DNA from: Solen grandis
Taxonomy: Eukaryota; Mollusca; Bivalvia; Adapedonta; Solenidae
Assembly (NCBI GenBank): GCA_021229015.1
Contig: CM037789.1
Location: 24,034,190-24,098,189, forward strand
Length of the DNA: 64,000 nt
Reading direction: 5' to 3'
The notes beneath the pieces are model-generated. The model worked only from the letters and a program-made list of their open reading frames with translations. It was not told where the DNA came from and ran no database searches. A program made the translations under genes and the position numbers. Below are positions 33,201 to 44,739 of this stretch, piece by piece; the stretch's first letter is position 1, and every line of letters starts with the position of its first letter.

Positions 33201-36200
33201 ATAAGCCATATTCTAAAATATATTCTGTAGATTCAATTCAAAAGAACTGTTTGTTTGGGTTTTAACATCTCCCTGACAATTTTGGTCACTAAAAACATGA
33301 AGGAAAAAAAAAGCCTAACTTCATATCACACTGTAGACAAGTGTTATGATACTACTACTACCAGTCACAATCTCGAGCCACAACAAGTCCTAGAATTTCC
33401 TCCATCTGCTTATCAAAGCAAGGGAGAAATAATATTTTTAACATTAATGATACCAACTTTGGGGAAAGCACTCCACCACTTGGCTACTAGAACCAGTCTA
33501 ACAGAATTACTAGAACCAGTCTAACAGAATTACTAGAACCAGTCTAACAGAATTACTAGAACCAGTCTAACAAAGTACTAGAACCAGTCTAACAGAATTA
33601 CTGGAACAAATCTAACAAAATTACTAGAACTAGTCTAAGAGAATAACTGGAACCATTCTAAGATATTTGCTGGGAACCAGTCTAAGAGAATTACTAGGAA
33701 CCACTCTAAGGACATTAATGGAACCAGTCTAAGAGAATTACTAGGACCGGTCTATTTTCACAGAATATAATTTTCATAATAAAACAAGCCACATACTTGG
33801 CCATCTCCTGTGCCTCATTGTATCTGCCCAGCAACGTCAGGGCCTCACTTTTACGTATCCTGTACTTGATACACAGGATGCTATGTTGCAAACATTGGTC
33901 AATATAAAACAGTGCCTGAAACACATAAACATACCCATGCATCATATCTGAAATAACCCAATTTTTTGCTTTGTTTAAAACTTAGTCTTAGTTTTGCACA
34001 TATACCGGCATTGATGAATTTAAGGCAACTCCTGCACATGCATACAATAATTATAATAATAAAAATGTACAAAACAGTCCCTCTAGTAGCTTTATTAGTA
34101 AAAAGTGAAATGAAAATCAACTTGTATATAGTACAGTTGTATTGTACAACAATAAACCACTTGACCATTCTTGTTTTTTATGTGAGCTCTTACATTTTGG
34201 ACTGTAAGGGGAATTTTGCATGAAAATAGGGGAAACAAAATCTTTTTGGCTGGAGGAATTGTGTCAAAAATAGCATAAAAAATGGAGACAGAGCCGTGGC
34301 ATTTCAAAAAGATACACTGTACTTAACATTTAAGCTTGCTCTGCATGAGGAATGGTTACAATACACCTTATCCATAAACACTGCCATGTGGACTTTTGTT
34401 AAATCCTTACGTGTTATGAAAATATGACCATAATTTTTTGTTAATCATGCAAATTCAAAAGATCATGGATATATCCACTGACTGAAGAATCATCAAACTG
34501 GGACATTATTTCAAATAACCATCTTTACAATGGATTATAAATGATTTCAAACAATGTGCAACATCTGATGTCAATATATCACAAACTTTAAATTTTATAA
34601 AAGACATGATCCTACCACTGTAAGACAATACAAAATCAAATGTATCAGTTACATGAGAATTTGAGGAAGCAAGAAGAAACCAACCCTTCTGTAATCTCCC
34701 TTTGTGAAGTCTTTTTCTGCCATCTCTTCAAATTTCTGCATATTTTCTGCAATTTGCAACTGTAACATAAAACATTTAACTTCTGCTTCCTTGTTTATTT
34801 ACCATGTGCATAATAAAAACAAAATTTAAAAGAAGTAGTTAAAACAGGCATGAAATTTACAAAAAAAATCAAAATAATTTGAACTACATAAAAAATCCTC
34901 TAAATCTTTTAAGACCATGTATACTCACTTCTTTTTTGGCGACAGTGTTATCTTTTTCAAGCTGTAGCACCTGGCTGTATGATCGTATCGCAGCTTGTGG
35001 GTCTCCAAGGGCGATATGACACTTCCCTTCTCGTAAATAACCCTGACACAGAGAAAATGGTGGCATATAATGTTGGTCACATACAATGTCAATCAGGGAC
35101 AGACCTGAACAATTTTAATCTGAAAAAAAAAAAAAAAAAAAAAAATTAATCTGACTGCCAGTCTGGGCCCATAGATAGTAGGATTTAATGCTGGTATTAA
35201 TTTTCTACTTCTTGTATGTCTGCACCCAATTCTTATAATAAGGTAGGACAATTAATTTTAAGGGTACAACCATGAATCAATGGTTAATCATGGAATATAA
35301 CAAGCTGGCCATATGAAATCTGTAAATCTAGTCACTAGATATAACTTGCCTCCCAATAAAAACATAATGGAACATATAAAATATGATTTTCACATGAATT
35401 TGTTATATGTATATGTTAAAAGGAAAAAGTGAGTATATGTGTTGATTGCATTGGTGTGTGTGAGAGAGGGGGGGATATAGACATTTGTTTAATCACTATT
35501 GTGTTGTGTGCATGGTGAGTGTGTTTAGAGTTCTTATCGAACAGTGACAGAGAAAAATTAAAATCTGATGTGTACTGTTCCTATATTCTGCTAAATTTTT
35601 ACACACAAAAAAAATATCTGACAAGAATATGCCCCATGGTTGAAACAAACACAAATCTATGACTGTAAAATCCTTGCTCAAAATGTCTAATCTTATGTAC
35701 CTGGACTTACTGCATTTTACATTTAACAATATCGCAATGTAAAAATTTGGATTCTTTCACCAAATATCTTTATTTTAATCAATTTTTACAAAGTAATCTT
35801 CGGCAAGGAAAAATCCATTATTTGATAAGCCATTTCAAGATCAATCAATTTATTAATATTTATCAAGTCATATATTTTTACATGAATATTCATGAGGTAA
35901 AGGGTTAAGTTGTGCCTGTCACAATTTTTCAGCCCCTGATAAAGGGATGTTTGGATTAACAGAGAAACTCACCTTGACAAAGGCAGAGTCAAGTCGGATG
36001 GACTGGCGAGCATCCTCCAAGGCTTCTGTGTAGCGATTCAACATCATGTGACATGCTGAACGGTTGCCATAGTAAGCAGCACATGTGGGACAGAGATCTG
36101 GTGGAGATAAAAACATAATATGCATTTTGTTTTCAGATCAGGTGTTTTCCTACCGATCTTGTACATATTTCCATTTGATTTTGAATTGTGAAAATTAGGT

Positions 36201-36442
36201 CTTGCATAATTTATTTTCAAATTGGCTATTTCCACTTTATCATTAGAAAGAAGGGAATCAAAAGAAACCGGTAAGTATGTTTCTGTAAATCTATACAGAA
36301 ACTAAAATTCAAAATTCTGTAGTGTCTTTTCTATACAAGCATGTCTTGGGAGACATTTTGTTAATACTAGGTATTTGAACTCTCCACTACCCCATACCCA
36401 CAAGAAGCTACACTTTAGAGAATTTGGGACTTATCTCCAGAT

Positions 36443-36493
<51 letters not shown>

Positions 36494-37926
36494 AATTGGA
36501 CACAGTCCTGGATAGAAAAAAAAAAATGCATAAATCATTAGATGGCATTGTGTAGCTTTGGCTGCCATCTGTGTATTTTTTTTTTCTGAAAGAAAAACGT
36601 CATGTAGAACTTACTGATTGCCTGAGTATAGCATGATATAGCCTCTTTGTAGTTCTGTTGTTTGTAATACTCATTTCCCATACTCTTCATCTCCTCTGGA
36701 GTACGTATGACGAGTTGCCTAGGTGATAGATCATTGAATAATTATACAATCACAAATACAGCAGCAATCAAATCTAGCACCGCACTTAAGGTTGACATAG
36801 TATTGATACTTTTAAGGAGGTATAAACTCTGATTGTAAGTTTGTTTTGCATAGTTAAAAGTTTTTATCAACAACATTGAATAACCATAAATTTGAACTTT
36901 GATAATCTGTTTCTGTGAAATTGTGAATTCCAGGAAAGCATATTGGTAGCGTGCTTTGCTTCTCACAATAACTTTGAAAATGCGACCCGTTCACCGTTTG
37001 TTTGTTTATTGGGTTTATTATCTCCTGGACAGTTTTCAGTCATTTAGAAATCCTGGGTTTGATTCCTGATCACAGATGTCACCCATCCAAACACGAGATT
37101 GGATCATCCAGGTTCCTCCCACAAAAATGACCGTGAATGCCGCCACCTGGGCCATTGACTCATTGATTGAGAGGGATTTATAAAAGTTGTGATAACTTGA
37201 TTCATAACTGATGTAAAACAGATTTTAAACATTTTTGAAAAATTGTGAACATTTTGTTTTGAAAATCACAGAAGTGACAACACTTAGTTGTGAAGGACTG
37301 TCATCATCTTTCTGATAATTTTTTTCTGACCTCTCTGGCGTTAATTACTGGTCTAACCCAGGAACCAACAAGATTGCAAGAACTGAATTAAAATTAGTAA
37401 GTTTAAACAACAAAATAGGGCAGAGGCATGCTACAACACACACCCATCCACTGGAAATAACAATGACAAGTCATCAGCTAGGACTGCTATCAATTATGCT
37501 TAAGAATACCTTTCACTGAAAAAAAAATATTTACTGCGATTTGCCAGGGATCACTTGCTCTTAAAAAATGTCAAATTTGATTTCCGATCAACAGAAAATT
37601 TGTTTATTAAATTGCAACCAGTCTTGACTCTGCGAATATCTAGTCAGGAATTTATTAGGCACAACCAATCCGGCTAGAAACTGTCTAAGGAACACGAAAA
37701 TGAAAGTAAATTAGGATAGAATTTCTAGAAAATTCTAGAAATGTAACCGTTTTTGACGTTCTTCCGTCAATATTTGGTCGGTGTTTGTGCCTGTGGACTT
37801 CACTTATGTTTGTACTGACTACGGTCAAATTGCTAATCTATCTTTTGTTAAAACGTTTCCATTGATCACTCACTCATCCTCTTCCATTGGAACACCATTT
37901 TCATTATTTTGTTCTTCGGTGGTCAT
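27243..37926 (-). CDS. DNAJC7: DnaJ homolog subfamily C member 7 (TPR2), complete, 13 exons
   Basis: Cytosolic TPR co-chaperone that binds HSP70 and HSP90 and stimulates HSP70 with its J domain. Coding exons, 5' to 3' on the minus strand: 37926-37874, 36718-36615, 36097-35973, 35042-34929, 34759-34685, 33915-33797, 33049-32896, 31584-31420, 30626-30535, 30043-29970, 29289-29143, 28133-27972, 27352-27243. All are bounded by GT/AG, phases match throughout, and they sum to 1494 bp, 497 residues plus stop; human DNAJC7 has 494. Exons 2-10 encode the TPR array (for example [36 protein letters not shown]). Exons 11-12 hold the J domain: [22 protein letters not shown] and the HPD motif, whose Asp codon is split by intron 11. 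The end is Gly/Phe-rich (FSFQFG). Start: ATG at 37926 gives an acidic N-terminus, as in the family. Confidence 0.96.
28181..28363. repeat. 31-bp minisatellite in DNAJC7 intron 11
   Basis: About six units with ATGTAGGTCCAACTACATGT and AATTCTTAGA. It begins about 50 bp upstream of exon 12 in gene orientation. ACATGTAG-type palindromes inside the unit. Confidence 0.9.
28429..28647. mobile_element. piggyBac-like MITE (TTAA, CCCTTTCCC ends), intron 11
   Basis: Left end TTAACCCTTTCCCTCATG at 28429. Right end CATGAGATAATGGATTA is a decayed inverse of it. The interior matches copies at 58829-59040 (inverted), 62040-62265 and pieces near 35820-35908 and 51139-51707, sharing TTTGTTTGCTCATACAA and ATGAATATTCATGAG. 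Confidence 0.6.
30115..30385 (-). mobile_element. SINE in DNAJC7 intron 9
   Basis: Shares ACCCAGTCA.ATTATCCTGAC, CTGG.CAACCAG and TGCTAAGCACAAAG.AGGGAGCT with the element at 42085-42370. There the right part is tRNA-like on the minus strand. This copy is more worn. Confidence 0.6.
30965..31195 (-). mobile_element. tRNA-derived SINE in DNAJC7 intron 8
   Basis: GGATTCGAACCC at 31094-31105 is a perfect inverted Pol III B box (GGGTTCGAATCC), with an A-box-like CCTTGGTAGAGTCGGGG further right on the minus strand. The tail extends to the left. Same head type as the copy at 44545. Confidence 0.7.
31831..32758. mobile_element. DNA-transposon remnant with 16-bp terminal repeats, intron 7
   Basis: TACAGTCAAACCTGTA at 31831-31846 is perfectly inverted at 32743-32758. 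A TA target duplication with CAGTCAAACCTGT ends recalls pogo/Tigger-like or other Tc1/mariner MITEs. About 930 bp, with no transposase frame found. Confidence 0.7.
33487..33750. repeat. 23-bp minisatellite in DNAJC7 intron 6
   Basis: About eleven units of TAGAACCAGTCTAACAGAAT type. The first four are near perfect; the later ones drift (GGAACCACTCTAAG and similar). It ends about 45 bp from exon 6. Confidence 0.9.
35820..35908. mobile_element. Right end of a TTAA-type MITE, DNAJC7 intron 3
   Basis: ACATGAATATTCATGAGG followed by TAAAGGGTTAA, the inverse of TTAACCCTTTACCTCATG. No matching left end was found nearby. Confidence 0.5.
36448..36490. repeat. Poly-A run of about 43 bases
   Basis: Pure A homopolymer in DNAJC7 intron 2. 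It might mark an old retro-insertion tail, but the sequence before it was not recognised. Confidence 0.9.
36985..37235 (+). mobile_element. tRNA-derived SINE in DNAJC7 intron 1
   Basis: B-box-like GGGTTTGATTCC at about 37055-37066 and a tail with AACTTGATTCATAACTGATG and TAAAACAGATTTTAAAC, matching the tail of the better copy at 44545-44739. Confidence 0.65.
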
Positions 37927-38721
37927 ATTGGAAGTTACTACACAGAATCGGGCACATGAAAGACAATGGACGGGTTTACGCTTTTGAATAACATTAACTC
38001 AAAAATTGGTCCGTGTTTCACGAAATTGAAGAATACCAGTCTAGAAAGCAATCTCGCAAATTATCGTTTTATCGCGATTTACATGTAAACGCTTTACAAC
38101 ATCAACCAAACGCCTGCATGATTTGTCACATGAATTCGTGACTAAAAACAAAGATGCTAAGCGAATAAGTGAAACTAAGAACTTTCCATTTGAAATTAAC
38201 TCAGAGGCATTTATTGGAAGAATTCATCCAAGTTCTGGTAGGACATTTGTTCTTCTCTTGATGCATTTGAATGTCTTTTAGTTTTCGCACATGCATGACA
38301 AGTGTTAGCATACCCGAATGGTGTCAAAACATTTCTGTATCAGATGTTTAAAATTAACTAATAATGAGACTTGTAAGAGAAAATTATAAAAATGTTTTTT
38401 TTTAATTCACCAGGCTTAGGTAGATATAACAGTCAATAATTTTCACAATTTAATTAAAGTATACCTGACATTCTCCTATAAGCTGTAGTGATGTAGATCA
38501 GATTTATCACAATAACTCCGATAGCAATAAATCAATAGCAAAATTCATTTATCGATAACAGTTGCTGATTGTCTGCCAACAATTAACATGATGCCAAAAC
38601 AGGTATATCCCTACCCCAAATGTTTGTCGAAGGTTTTGAACAAAGGTAACTATTGAAAGCAAGGTTCACATGAATTTGTTGAGGCTGTCTAGCATCATGC
38701 TAACTGATACTGTTCACTGGT
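37927..38721. promoter_or_regulatory. 5' flank of DNAJC7, putative promoter side
   Basis: Upstream of the DNAJC7 ATG on the minus strand. No TATA box or recognisable element was identified, and no other gene. Function is inferred from position only. Confidence 0.3.
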
Positions 38722-40030
38722 GATAGCATGTTTTATGAGCTCCAACACGGCTTCAGAGAAAAACGTTCCTGTGAGTCTCAGCTCCTCATGCTGGTTGATG
38801 ACCTACTGAAATCTCTTTCAAAAAAGAAGCAAACTGATCTTATCTTACTGGACTTCAGCAAAGCTTTCGACAAAGTCAATCATGAAAAACTAGTTTTGAA
38901 ACTCCATCATGGCATGGCTATGGTATCAGGGGTTCTGCTCTTCAATGGATTAAAGGGTTTCTTGATAACCGCCATCAGTCTGTCGTTGTCAATGGGTCTT
39001 CTTCTAACCCAACATCTGTCTCATCTGGAGTCCCTCAGGGGTCTGTGCTGGGGCCATTATTATTTTTAGTATATATCAATGACCTCCCTCAGAATGTCCA
39101 GTCGAAAGTCAGACTCTTTGCAGATGACACGGCAATCTACATGACTCTCTCCACGGCCTCCCAATCAGAAATTCTTCAGAAAACCTTAACACACTTGAGC
39201 TGTGAAAAGGAGTTCAATCCATCAAAGTGTCAGGTCATCCATATCAATAGGTCCAAACATCCAATCCCAACTCAGTACTTTCTTCATGGTTGCTTACTCC
39301 AATCTGTACCAGTGGCCAAATATCTTGGTGTTGACATCTCCTCTGACCTGTCATGGGATGCACACATCAACCGCATCTGTCAAAAAGCAAATAATTCACT
39401 TGGCTTTCTGAGGAGGAACATTAAAGTGCATTCAGAATCTCTCAAGTCTACTGCCTATAAAACACTTGTCCGCCCTCAGCTTGAGTACTGCTCTACCATT
39501 TGGTGCCCTTTCACCGACACACATATCTCACAGCTTGAATCTGTCCAGCGTAGAGCAGCAAGGTGGGTCAAGAATGACTATGGAAAAACATCAAGCGTCA
39601 CAAATATGCTGCAGTCCCTACAGTGGCGTAGGCTTGATCAACAAAGAATTGATAGCAGGCTCTCTCTCATGTTTAAAATCACTAATAACCTCATAGCTAC
39701 CAATCCCCAACAGAAAACTTATACCTGCTTCCACAGACTATTACAAATTCTCCTTCTTTCCGCGAGCTGTCTTCCACTGGAACAGTCTACCACCATCTAC
39801 CGTCGCCTGTTTAACTCAAGAACAGTTCAATCAGGCAGTCTGCCAGATTGATCACATTTCCCCTTAGAAAACACAAAGCTCTTACTTTTATTAGTTTTAA
39901 AGTAACACCTTCTTGCACTCTTTTACTCTCAAATTTTATTTTGTTCATAATCTTATCATTTTATCCTCACACAATCACTACTAATACTCTTGCAGCTAGA
40001 CGCGCAAAATGTCTAGGTCCCCAATACTGA
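38722..40030 (+). pseudogene. 5'-truncated jockey/CR1-like LINE reverse transcriptase
   Basis: RT of a non-LTR retrotransposon, starting within the domain. Frame 1 (38728-39069) has LQHGFREKRSCESQL and LILLDFSKAFDKVNH. After a frameshift near 38910, the frame containing 39045-39851 carries SGVPQGSVLGPLLFL, catalytic FADD, KYLGVDIS and the C-terminal RPQLEYCSTIWCP region. A second shift near 39740 hides the usual FFPRxxxxWNxLP end. The 3' tail of about 180 bp is AT-rich. Two frameshifts and the 5' truncation make it inactive. Upstream endonuclease is absent. Confidence 0.88.
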
Positions 40031-42084
40031 ATAGGGGTTTGACATCATTGGAAGATAGATAGGCGATTCAAATAACAGGAATCAGTTTATTTTGCAAAAA
40101 TGTCTTCATTTATTTTACTATTACATTAAGAATGAATATCAAATCATTCAAATGGCCGCACACTTCAAAAGAAAACATCAGCACTGTTATTTTTTTTAGA
40201 CCTCTTTCTGTACTGTTCCTTTGAAGTGTTGCCAGGTGCTTGTTGTGTGTAAAAGAAGTTATTTAAAACCACTGCTAATAGTTGTAATTATTATTATATC
40301 CTGATGACATTTGATAGGCTCAGATTTCTGAAAGATTCAAAGAAACAGCTGTTTCTCATTGATAGATGTTGATTATTGCAATAGTTTTGTGATAGTGATT
40401 TCAAATATAAAGTATGATGATTCTAGTACCGTGACCTCTGAAATCAAATTAACAGTGCACTTAAGTTTTACTTTTTTAGTTTGACAAAAAATCAACTTTA
40501 TTATATCATGATTTGTATGAAGTACATCAAAATGGTAGGAAGTGTAGTCAGAGATACCCTATCAGGGTTCTTTCCAAAGGCCCACTTAATATTCGACTGG
40601 CCCCTTAAAAAAATATGTTAGCGCACCTGTGGCGCATCATTTTTGCTAGAGGTGCTTTCTAAGATAATCAGTTTGCTAACGATTTGTTTATTTACCGTAA
40701 CTAAGTACATCCAGGAAGTTATTTCTATAAATTCTCTACACATTTAATAGATTGCAATATATTTAGGTAAACGTTCATTGGTTGGCTGTTTGCCTCACGT
40801 CACACAAAATGACTCAATGCAAAATGTCAAAACACAAGCAGACGTGTATAGCAAAGAATATTGAAAATAATGAACAACCAAGCCCAGAATCATGCATCCC
40901 TGAGGTTGTAACTTCCCATGTATCCCACATAGATCGCCCAAGCGTAATCCCGACCGAGTTTGTTAATATAAATGAAATGATAAGTGCCTCTGTCAAGTCT
41001 ACCTTCTTTTAGAGCAGGACAAAGCATTGAAAAATGCCATAAGCAATAGTATGACCCAAAACAAATATGGGTGGCCTCTTTTCAGAGATGGCCTGGGCCA
41101 CTGGCCCCTTATGTGCCAATCCTAGAATGAACTGTGCCCTATCAAAGGCTTAGAAACAGACCTGTGAACCTACATGATCTGGTTGTTAAGTATCTTTGTC
41201 TGCTCATTATTCAACATGCAGTATAAAAATCTAACAAATGTGATAAAGAAAATGAGACTACTTACAATATGGAACAGAATTCGGGCAAAAAATACATTTT
41301 GCCTTTTGACATGTTTATTGCTTCATTTGTCTAAGTGACTAGCATCATTTTGACTAGTACTATACGGCGTAATCGTCGTCTGCGTTATTTGTTTTACATT
41401 AAACATTAATTATTCATCCACATCATAATAAATTACTGAAAATACATCTGATTTTATTTCCATTTCATCACCGTATAGCACTGTGTATAGCTGGACAGTC
41501 CAGTTTGCGCATTCGTATTAAAATGGAATTTATTTCGTCGGTTTAACGAATCGATGAATGACACATGTAGCTTAGCAAAATAACACATGTACGCAAGCAG
41601 AATGACAAATGTCAAAATGTGCACCTAGCATTATGACGTTGGAGGGCGCTATGCCGGTTTGACTTGGAGCGAGTTCAGTTTACCTACTATATAGAGTTAA
41701 CTAGAGTTACCAGAGTTGCAATAAAATGTGCGGGGTTTTACCCTACGAACTCTGTAGGGTTACGCGAGTTCAACCTAGCGAGGTAGGTGGGTAGACTAGA
41801 AAGTAATATGGCGGACGGAGAGCATCTAGGCAAATTTATAGAAAGTTATAAATATATATGATATCCTGTCTTTAAATAAGCCTGTAAGCTGGCAGCTACT
41901 TAATTCAAGTTCAAGCTCGAAAAATGTCATAAATAAAAGATCTATTATTTTAATCATATGTCTATTTACAAATAACGTCACAAGGGGTAAACCTCATTCG
42001 TTCAGTTTATTGCTAACTAGAGTATATTTATTATGTCATCAATACGAGTTTACTCGAGTAGTGTTTGTCGGGTTAAACGTCCCA
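40031..42084. other. Intergenic, no gene supported
   Basis: A 76-codon frame at 40782-41012 has no recognisable features. Around 41640-41800 there are several GAGTT/AACTC words in both orientations, perhaps an old element. GGCCCACT and GGCCACTGGCCCC flank 40575-41105. Confidence 0.4.
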
Positions 42085-42370
42085 CCGACAGTATTTCAGT
42101 CATTTGGAGACGATGTCTACTTGAGACAGATATAGTGCTGTCACATTGCAGTATCACGCCGTGGACATGTGGCACAATACCTCACCCAGTCACATTATCC
42201 TGACACCGGGCCAGCCAGTCCTGAAACTACCATTATATGGTGAGCGCCAAGCAAGGGAGCTTTAACAAAACCAGTTTTTTGCGACTATGGTATGTTGCGA
42301 CCAGGGATTGAACCAAGGAGCTCCCGCACCCGTGGCGGACGCTCTATAACTCGAGTAGAACTATAGTTGG
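42085..42370 (-). mobile_element. tRNA-derived SINE
   Basis: GGGATTGAACCAAGG near 42304 is an inverted B box (GGTTCAATCC), and GTGGCGGACGC follows as the inverted A-box side. The body with CACCCAGTCACATTATCC and the left part CAGTATTTCAGTCATTTGG are shared with other SINE copies (30115-30385, 5400). Confidence 0.65.
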
Positions 42371-43141
42371 TCACCAGAACTCGCTGTGGGTAGTTTGGAA
42401 TAGTATATACAGAAATTTCGTCCTCCACAGAAAAGGTGGCGTACCTATAATAAGTCACTTTATACTACTGTTCGGGAAGAATCGGCAAAAATGAAGTACG
42501 AAACTGTGGCTGTTTTCCAAATTCGAAAAAGTTATTTCTTTTAAACAAATTGTTTGAAATTGAAAGTAGATCCACTGCTTAAAGACATAATTGCATTGTA
42601 CATAATACTTTCCATTGCTTTTCGAAGTGCAGGCCAAACATTTCAGATATTAATATGAGCTCAGGCTTACAAAGATGAATATTTAAAAATAATGAACGTC
42701 ACGCAAAAGTTTATATACGAGCATATCTCTTCGATCTACATACTGTTCGTAGTTTCGTCGTAATTAAGTCCCAGAGTCACCAGGCGGCTAAGGGGCTCAA
42801 GCAACCCCCCCCCCCCCAAACAGCTGGCCTGATAATACAATTTTCTGATGACTGAAATTGCCTTGATTGGGTAAATGGAAATCCCAATCGTGAGCCCCTT
42901 ACTGAAATAAAGTTAGCCAATTACCAATCACCCAGGCCGACCCTTACTGAGAAAGCATCCACTGTCACTTATCTATACGCTGTCATTATGGCAACGGAAT
43001 TGTGTCTCCTTTAATCTGAATCAGGCAAACGCCTTTAGTATTGCTGAACATACATTTTATTTTCATTTTTTTTTTTTAATTATTAACAAGTTTAAATACA
43101 TATAACAAAAACGTCCCCAAGCTGGATTAGAACTCGCAACC
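42371..43141. other. Intergenic, no gene seen
   Basis: AT-rich with a short poly-C run near 42806. No coding signal. Confidence 0.5.
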
Positions 43142-43624
43142 CAGCTTTGCAGCCAGTGCCAAAAAATTCGTGTTAATGTCACTATAAATCATGTAGAAAC
43201 ATATTTTCACGATCTGTATATTGAATTAGCGGGCTGTGAGTTCAAGCCCCGGCGGCTATCTACCATGGTTTTGTATGCGAGATATTTTACGGAGGACATG
43301 AGTCTAGTACTGGTCCTTCCTAAGAGCAATAATAGGTTAACTGCCCGCCTACTGCAACAACCTCCAAGCGGTGTCATTCACCCCCCCCAGCTTTGCAGCC
43401 AGTGCCAAAAAATTCGTGTTAATGTCACTATAAATCATGTAGAAACATATTTTCACGATCTATATATTGAATTAGCGGGCTGTGAGTTCAAGCCCCGGCG
43501 GCTATCTACTATGGTTTTTGTATGCGAGATATTTTACGGAGGACATGAGTCTAGTACTGGTCCTTCCTAAGAGCAATAATAGGTTAACTGCCCGCCTACT
43601 GCAACAACCTCCAAGCGGTGTCAT

Positions 43625-43633
<9 letters not shown>
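43142..43633 (+). repeat. 246-bp tandem duplication of a SINE-like unit
   Basis: CAGCTTTGCAGCCAGTGCC starts at 43142 and again at 43388; the two ~246-bp units are near identical (GATCTGTATATTG against GATCTATATATTG). Each holds GTGAGTTCAAGCCCC, a B-box-like tRNA feature, and ends in a C run. The false frames at 43265-43570 and 43482-43739 come from this duplication. Confidence 0.9.
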
Positions 43634-43658
<25 letters not shown>

Positions 43659-43793
43659 ACCAATTCAATGACAAGAGGGTCGTGGGACAGGAATCTTGTC
43701 AAAACTGAAAAAAAAAATCAATCTACCAAATTTCCCTAAGATGCCCCTCAAAATGCCTCTCCGCCCCCCCCCCCCCCCCCCCCCCCCCCCCCC
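43626..43793. repeat. Two long poly-C runs
   Basis: C runs of about 33 (43626-43658) and 30 (43764-43793), separated by about 105 bp and followed by a CA run. They are likely G-quadruplex formers on the minus strand and error-prone in assembly. Confidence 0.9.
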
Positions 43794-44544
43794 ACACACA
43801 CACACCTAAAAATTACCCTAAGTGAGAATAAAACTATTTAGTCCACCAAAACTTAGATTTTAATATATAAAACATTTATCTAACTTAAAAAAAAGCAACC
43901 ATATTTCCCTCACATACCACTCAGATTGCATCCCCGTCTTTTATCCAGGGTAGCAAGCCCCTGGACCCCCCCCCACCCCTAAAAAAGTCAAACTGTAATA
44001 CAATTACATTTATTATATTTCACCTCCTGTTATGATCATATTACTTTCCCAGAGTTCCGAGTACTCAGTTTTCTGCCCTGAGTAAAACGAAACGCAGGAT
44101 TTTGATTCTACGAATTAACTTCTCTTTGATTATTCTGCCCAAAATGAGGCAGTTTAGACAATTAAATGTAAAACAAATGTCACACTGACATGCAGCTCAA
44201 CAAAACTTTAAAATATAACAGCATCAAATTATGACACATGAAAGCCAAATCATTAACTAATGCAAGATACACAAGAGCAATAGTCAGTAGACAGCATTGA
44301 TAAACGCACTTAACATATTACAGCATACCACTTGTCAGTATGGCAAAGGCAGAATGTCACGTGTAAACATGGACTTGTAAGACGGTGAGATGCAATTTTT
44401 GCCCTAATTCTGTTCCATATTACAACATTAAAACAATTTTATTTATTTACTGTGTAAACTTTTTTTTTTATTTATAATTATCTTGTCAATGTTTGTTTAA
44501 TCAAAATTTCATCTTTGAATTGTCAAAAAGTAATATTGTGTGGC

Positions 44545-44739
44545 ATTACTTTGCTTGGATAACGTAGTGGTACTGGTAATTAATGCACTTTGCTTCTCAT
44601 TGCACATTGTCCCGGGTTCGATTCCTGGTCCCTCCAGACAATAATGACCACACGCGAGGCCATCAGAGCCATCTAGAGTGATTAATATAAGTTGTCAGAA
44701 CTTGTTTCATAATTGATGTAAAACAAATAAAGTTTTAAC
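44545..44739 (+). mobile_element. tRNA-derived SINE, best plus-strand copy
   Basis: A-box-like GGATAACGTAGTGGTACTGG, perfect B box GGTTCGATTCC at 44615-44625, then a tail with TTGTTTCATAATTGATGTAA and AATAAAGTTTTAAC. Flanks show no clear target duplication. Related copies lie at 36985 and 30965. Confidence 0.75.

Noticed and set aside
40782..41012. Small hypothetical gene of 76 codons
   Set aside because: No recognisable motif, no splice context, and flanked by repeat-like GGCC words.
43482..43739. Frames with poly-Pro or poly-Gly
   Set aside because: Read through the poly-C tract; no gene structure.
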